This document shows, piece by piece, positions 62,344 to 64,000 of a stretch of 64,000 nucleotides of DNA. Numbering within the stretch: position 1 is the first letter of the stretch; each line of letters starts with the position of its first letter. The stretch is from Rallus limicola (lineage: Eukaryota; Chordata; Aves; Gruiformes; Rallidae), in NCBI GenBank assembly GCA_022605955.1, contig JAKCOZ010000001.1, positions 23,924,146-23,988,145 on the forward strand. Direction: 5' to 3'. The notes beneath the pieces were generated by a model. The model searched no databases and had not been told where the DNA came from. It saw only the letters and a program-made list of their open reading frames with translations. Position numbers and translations under genes: made by a program.

Positions 62344-62560
62344 AGAGAAAAGAGGAAAGGGAAAAGTAAAGGTACAAGAAGAAAGAAGAAAGAGAAAGAA
62401 CAAAGAAGAAAGAAGAAGAAGGAGGAGAAAGAAGAAGAAGGAAAAGGAGAAGTTAAAGGAAAAGGAAAAGAAAAGGGAGAAAAAAAAGGGAAATAAAAGG
62501 GAAAAGGAGAAGGGGGAAGGAGAATGAGGAGGAAATGAAAGGAAAGAGGAGAGGAGAAGA
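62344..62560 (+). repeat. Irregular purine-rich (GAA/GGA) tract
   Basis: About 215 bp with almost only A and G on the plus strand (rare T and C), made of AAAGG, GAAGAA and AGGAG variants. It leads directly into the regular GAGGA array and probably shares its origin, being an older, mutated part of the same expansion. Open frames on both strands here (lysine/arginine/glutamate-rich on plus, serine/phenylalanine/proline-rich on minus) are artefacts of composition. Confidence 0.93.
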
Positions 62561-62678
62561 GAGGAGAGGAGAGGAGAGGAGAGGAGAGGAGAGGAGAGGA
62601 GAGGAGAGGAGAGGAGAGGAGAGGAGAGGAGAGGAGAGGAGAGGAGAGGAGAGGAGAGGAGAGGAGAGGAGAGGAGAG
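62561..62678 (+). repeat. (GAGGA)n pentanucleotide array
   Basis: About 118 bp, 23-24 uninterrupted copies of GAGGA. The strand is pure purine and, because GAGGAG reads the same backwards, the array is a mirror repeat, the geometry needed for intramolecular triplex (H-DNA). Because 5 is not a multiple of 3, both strands translate as 5-residue repeats (SSPLL on minus, RGEER on plus); these are not genes. Perfect identity implies a recent, probably length-variable expansion. Confidence 0.97.
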
Positions 62679-62680
62679 AG

Positions 62681-64000
62681 ATACTATGGAAACATCATAC
62701 AAGCTTTCCCTTTCTTGAATTTCCTTCAAGATTTTTTGTGGAGAATATTTGGCTTCAGTAACATTCAGAAACTCTCAAGAGACAAAGAATTCAAGTGCTT
62801 TGATTCAGATTTTAAACGAAGCATGTCTGTGTTTATCAGTACAAAGGGGAAGGAATCTGCTCCTAACAGCAACACAGCACTTGATTAAAAAAGAACAGAG
62901 TAATACTCCAGAGTGAGACATAGTGATGAATAAAGAAAAAGAAAAATGAAATACAGATCCAAGAAACAGCTTTCACAGTGGTTTAGCTACATGGGATGTT
63001 GATTACACTCAGAAGATATTCACATGTTTTACATATACCAGAAAATGTTAAGAAAAATAATCCCAACTACCAAATGCACAAGAAATCCCCTTTTCTTTAG
63101 AAAAATTGTTTCCTGGCTTCTGTTCTTCATTCTTGTCAACGGCATGAAAAGAACTGAATATAGCAATAGGTAACCCTATTAACCACACCGGAGGAACTGT
63201 GCTCTCTTTCGTCTGGAGTAAGGTTCCTTTTAATGATGTGGTTCCTTTTTTTGTCAATTAAATGTTTACAACCTCTTAAAGATGTGCAGTTAGTAACAAA
63301 GGGCATTAGTAGAGAATAAAGCCATTCCACAGTTCAACATCTTGCATGATTATGGAGGCATAAAATACTGAAACGTGCCTTCAGAAGTTATAGGAGAAAA
63401 CATGGCTCCATTTCACCTGCTCTGCATTCTGCCAAGACTGTACCAGGTTGGCTACAACTAGTAGTGGATACACACTATTTCACGGCTTGCAGCGGCATTT
63501 ATGGTGGCATGCATGCACTAGAGAGCAGATAAACATGTAACAATTCAGATAAATAGCAGCAAGGACTGCATCTCTGGGGTCTATCAAAAACAAACATTCC
63601 ATTCCATCTATTCATATTGCCCAGATTGTCTGACACTTTCATCTTCTTTATATCAAATAATTTTGCATCAAAGCATTCCTTCCTCTTGGTAGAGTGTGGG
63701 TAGACAGGCCTCTGTATTTGTTGTGGTACAAGGTCTACTGAGTAGGACTGATTCTCACCCTTAAGAGAATTACCACCTTTCTCTGTCTCAAAATGGCTGT
63801 ACTCTGCCAAGATTCCTCTTTTGGATTGCTGCCACTTCTAGGAAGTGTTTTAAATTTAAATTTAACTAAGGGTGCCAAAGCTGTATTTGCGTCAATGAAA
63901 CAAGCTTGCACACTCGATCATGCTCAATTTGTCAACAGTGGAGAAGTGTCTGTGGACATGTCAGGGGTATCAAGAAGATGTTTCAGCTGTTAAGGTTTGA
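62681..64000. other. Unique noncoding DNA
   Basis: No gene or interspersed repeat recognised. Short open frames at 63048-63330 (-), 63499-63810 (-) and 63793-63993 (+) are unrecognised. The right edge is cut by the window. Confidence 0.55.

Noticed and set aside
62289..62729. 146-codon minus-strand frame with SSPLL repeats and the matching RGEER frame on plus
   Set aside because: Produced by the GAGGA pentanucleotide repeat and its purine-rich flank; not a protein gene.
1..64000. CRISPR array, operons, phage or plasmid features
   Set aside because: The repeat content is vertebrate (CR1, ERV LTR, MIR-like SINE) and no regularly spaced repeats or prokaryotic gene order exists.

Overview
This is a noncoding stretch of a bird nuclear genome. 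The strongest evidence is the repeat content. There are several 5'-truncated CR1 LINE copies, some ending in the CR1-typical ATTCTGTGA-type terminal motif, and two solo LTRs of a bird-wide ERVL-like retrovirus family. There are also about five decayed copies of a MIR-like SINE shared by amniotes, and one older CR1 of the type seen in crocodilians and turtles. Base composition is AT-rich and reads as single-copy DNA between the repeats. I see no bacterial gene organisation, rRNA or CRISPR array. I recognise no host protein-coding exon, so the window is best read as intergenic DNA or the inside of a very large intron. Species cannot be fixed from sequence alone.

Layout: 1-1677 unique; 1678-2251 solo LTR (+) with a probable imperfect 5-bp target-site duplication; 2252-6877 unique; 6878-7075 MIR-like SINE (-); 7366-7910 a second, inverted solo LTR of the same family; 7911-18900 unique, with a foldback at 13225-13307; 18901-19320 CR1 (+); 19321-27070 mostly unique, with a short CR1 tail (23611-23695), a MIR-like fragment (25688-25810) and a TA/CA microsatellite.

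27071-29229 is the most structured part. Two CR1 copies of different lineages lie head to head around a 114-bp spacer that carries a 13-bp hairpin. The plus-strand copy holds most of a dead reverse transcriptase domain. The rest is 29230-42549 unique with MIR-like fragments and an ancient CR1 (40026-40185); 42550-43020 CR1 (+); 43021-62343 unique with minor CR1 and MIR remnants; 62344-62680 a purine-strand tract ending in a near-perfect (GAGGA)n array of about 118 bp; 62681-64000 unique.

The genes do not work together here because no living gene is visible. The only coding traces are fragments of the CR1 reverse transcriptase/ORF2 protein. These carry stops and changed catalytic residues. I found no convincing undescribed biological system. 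The points most worth checking are the head-to-head CR1 junction with its hairpin, the GAGGA mirror repeat, an unrecognised 188-codon open frame at 45260-45823 (-), and several motif-dense stretches that could be conserved regulatory elements.
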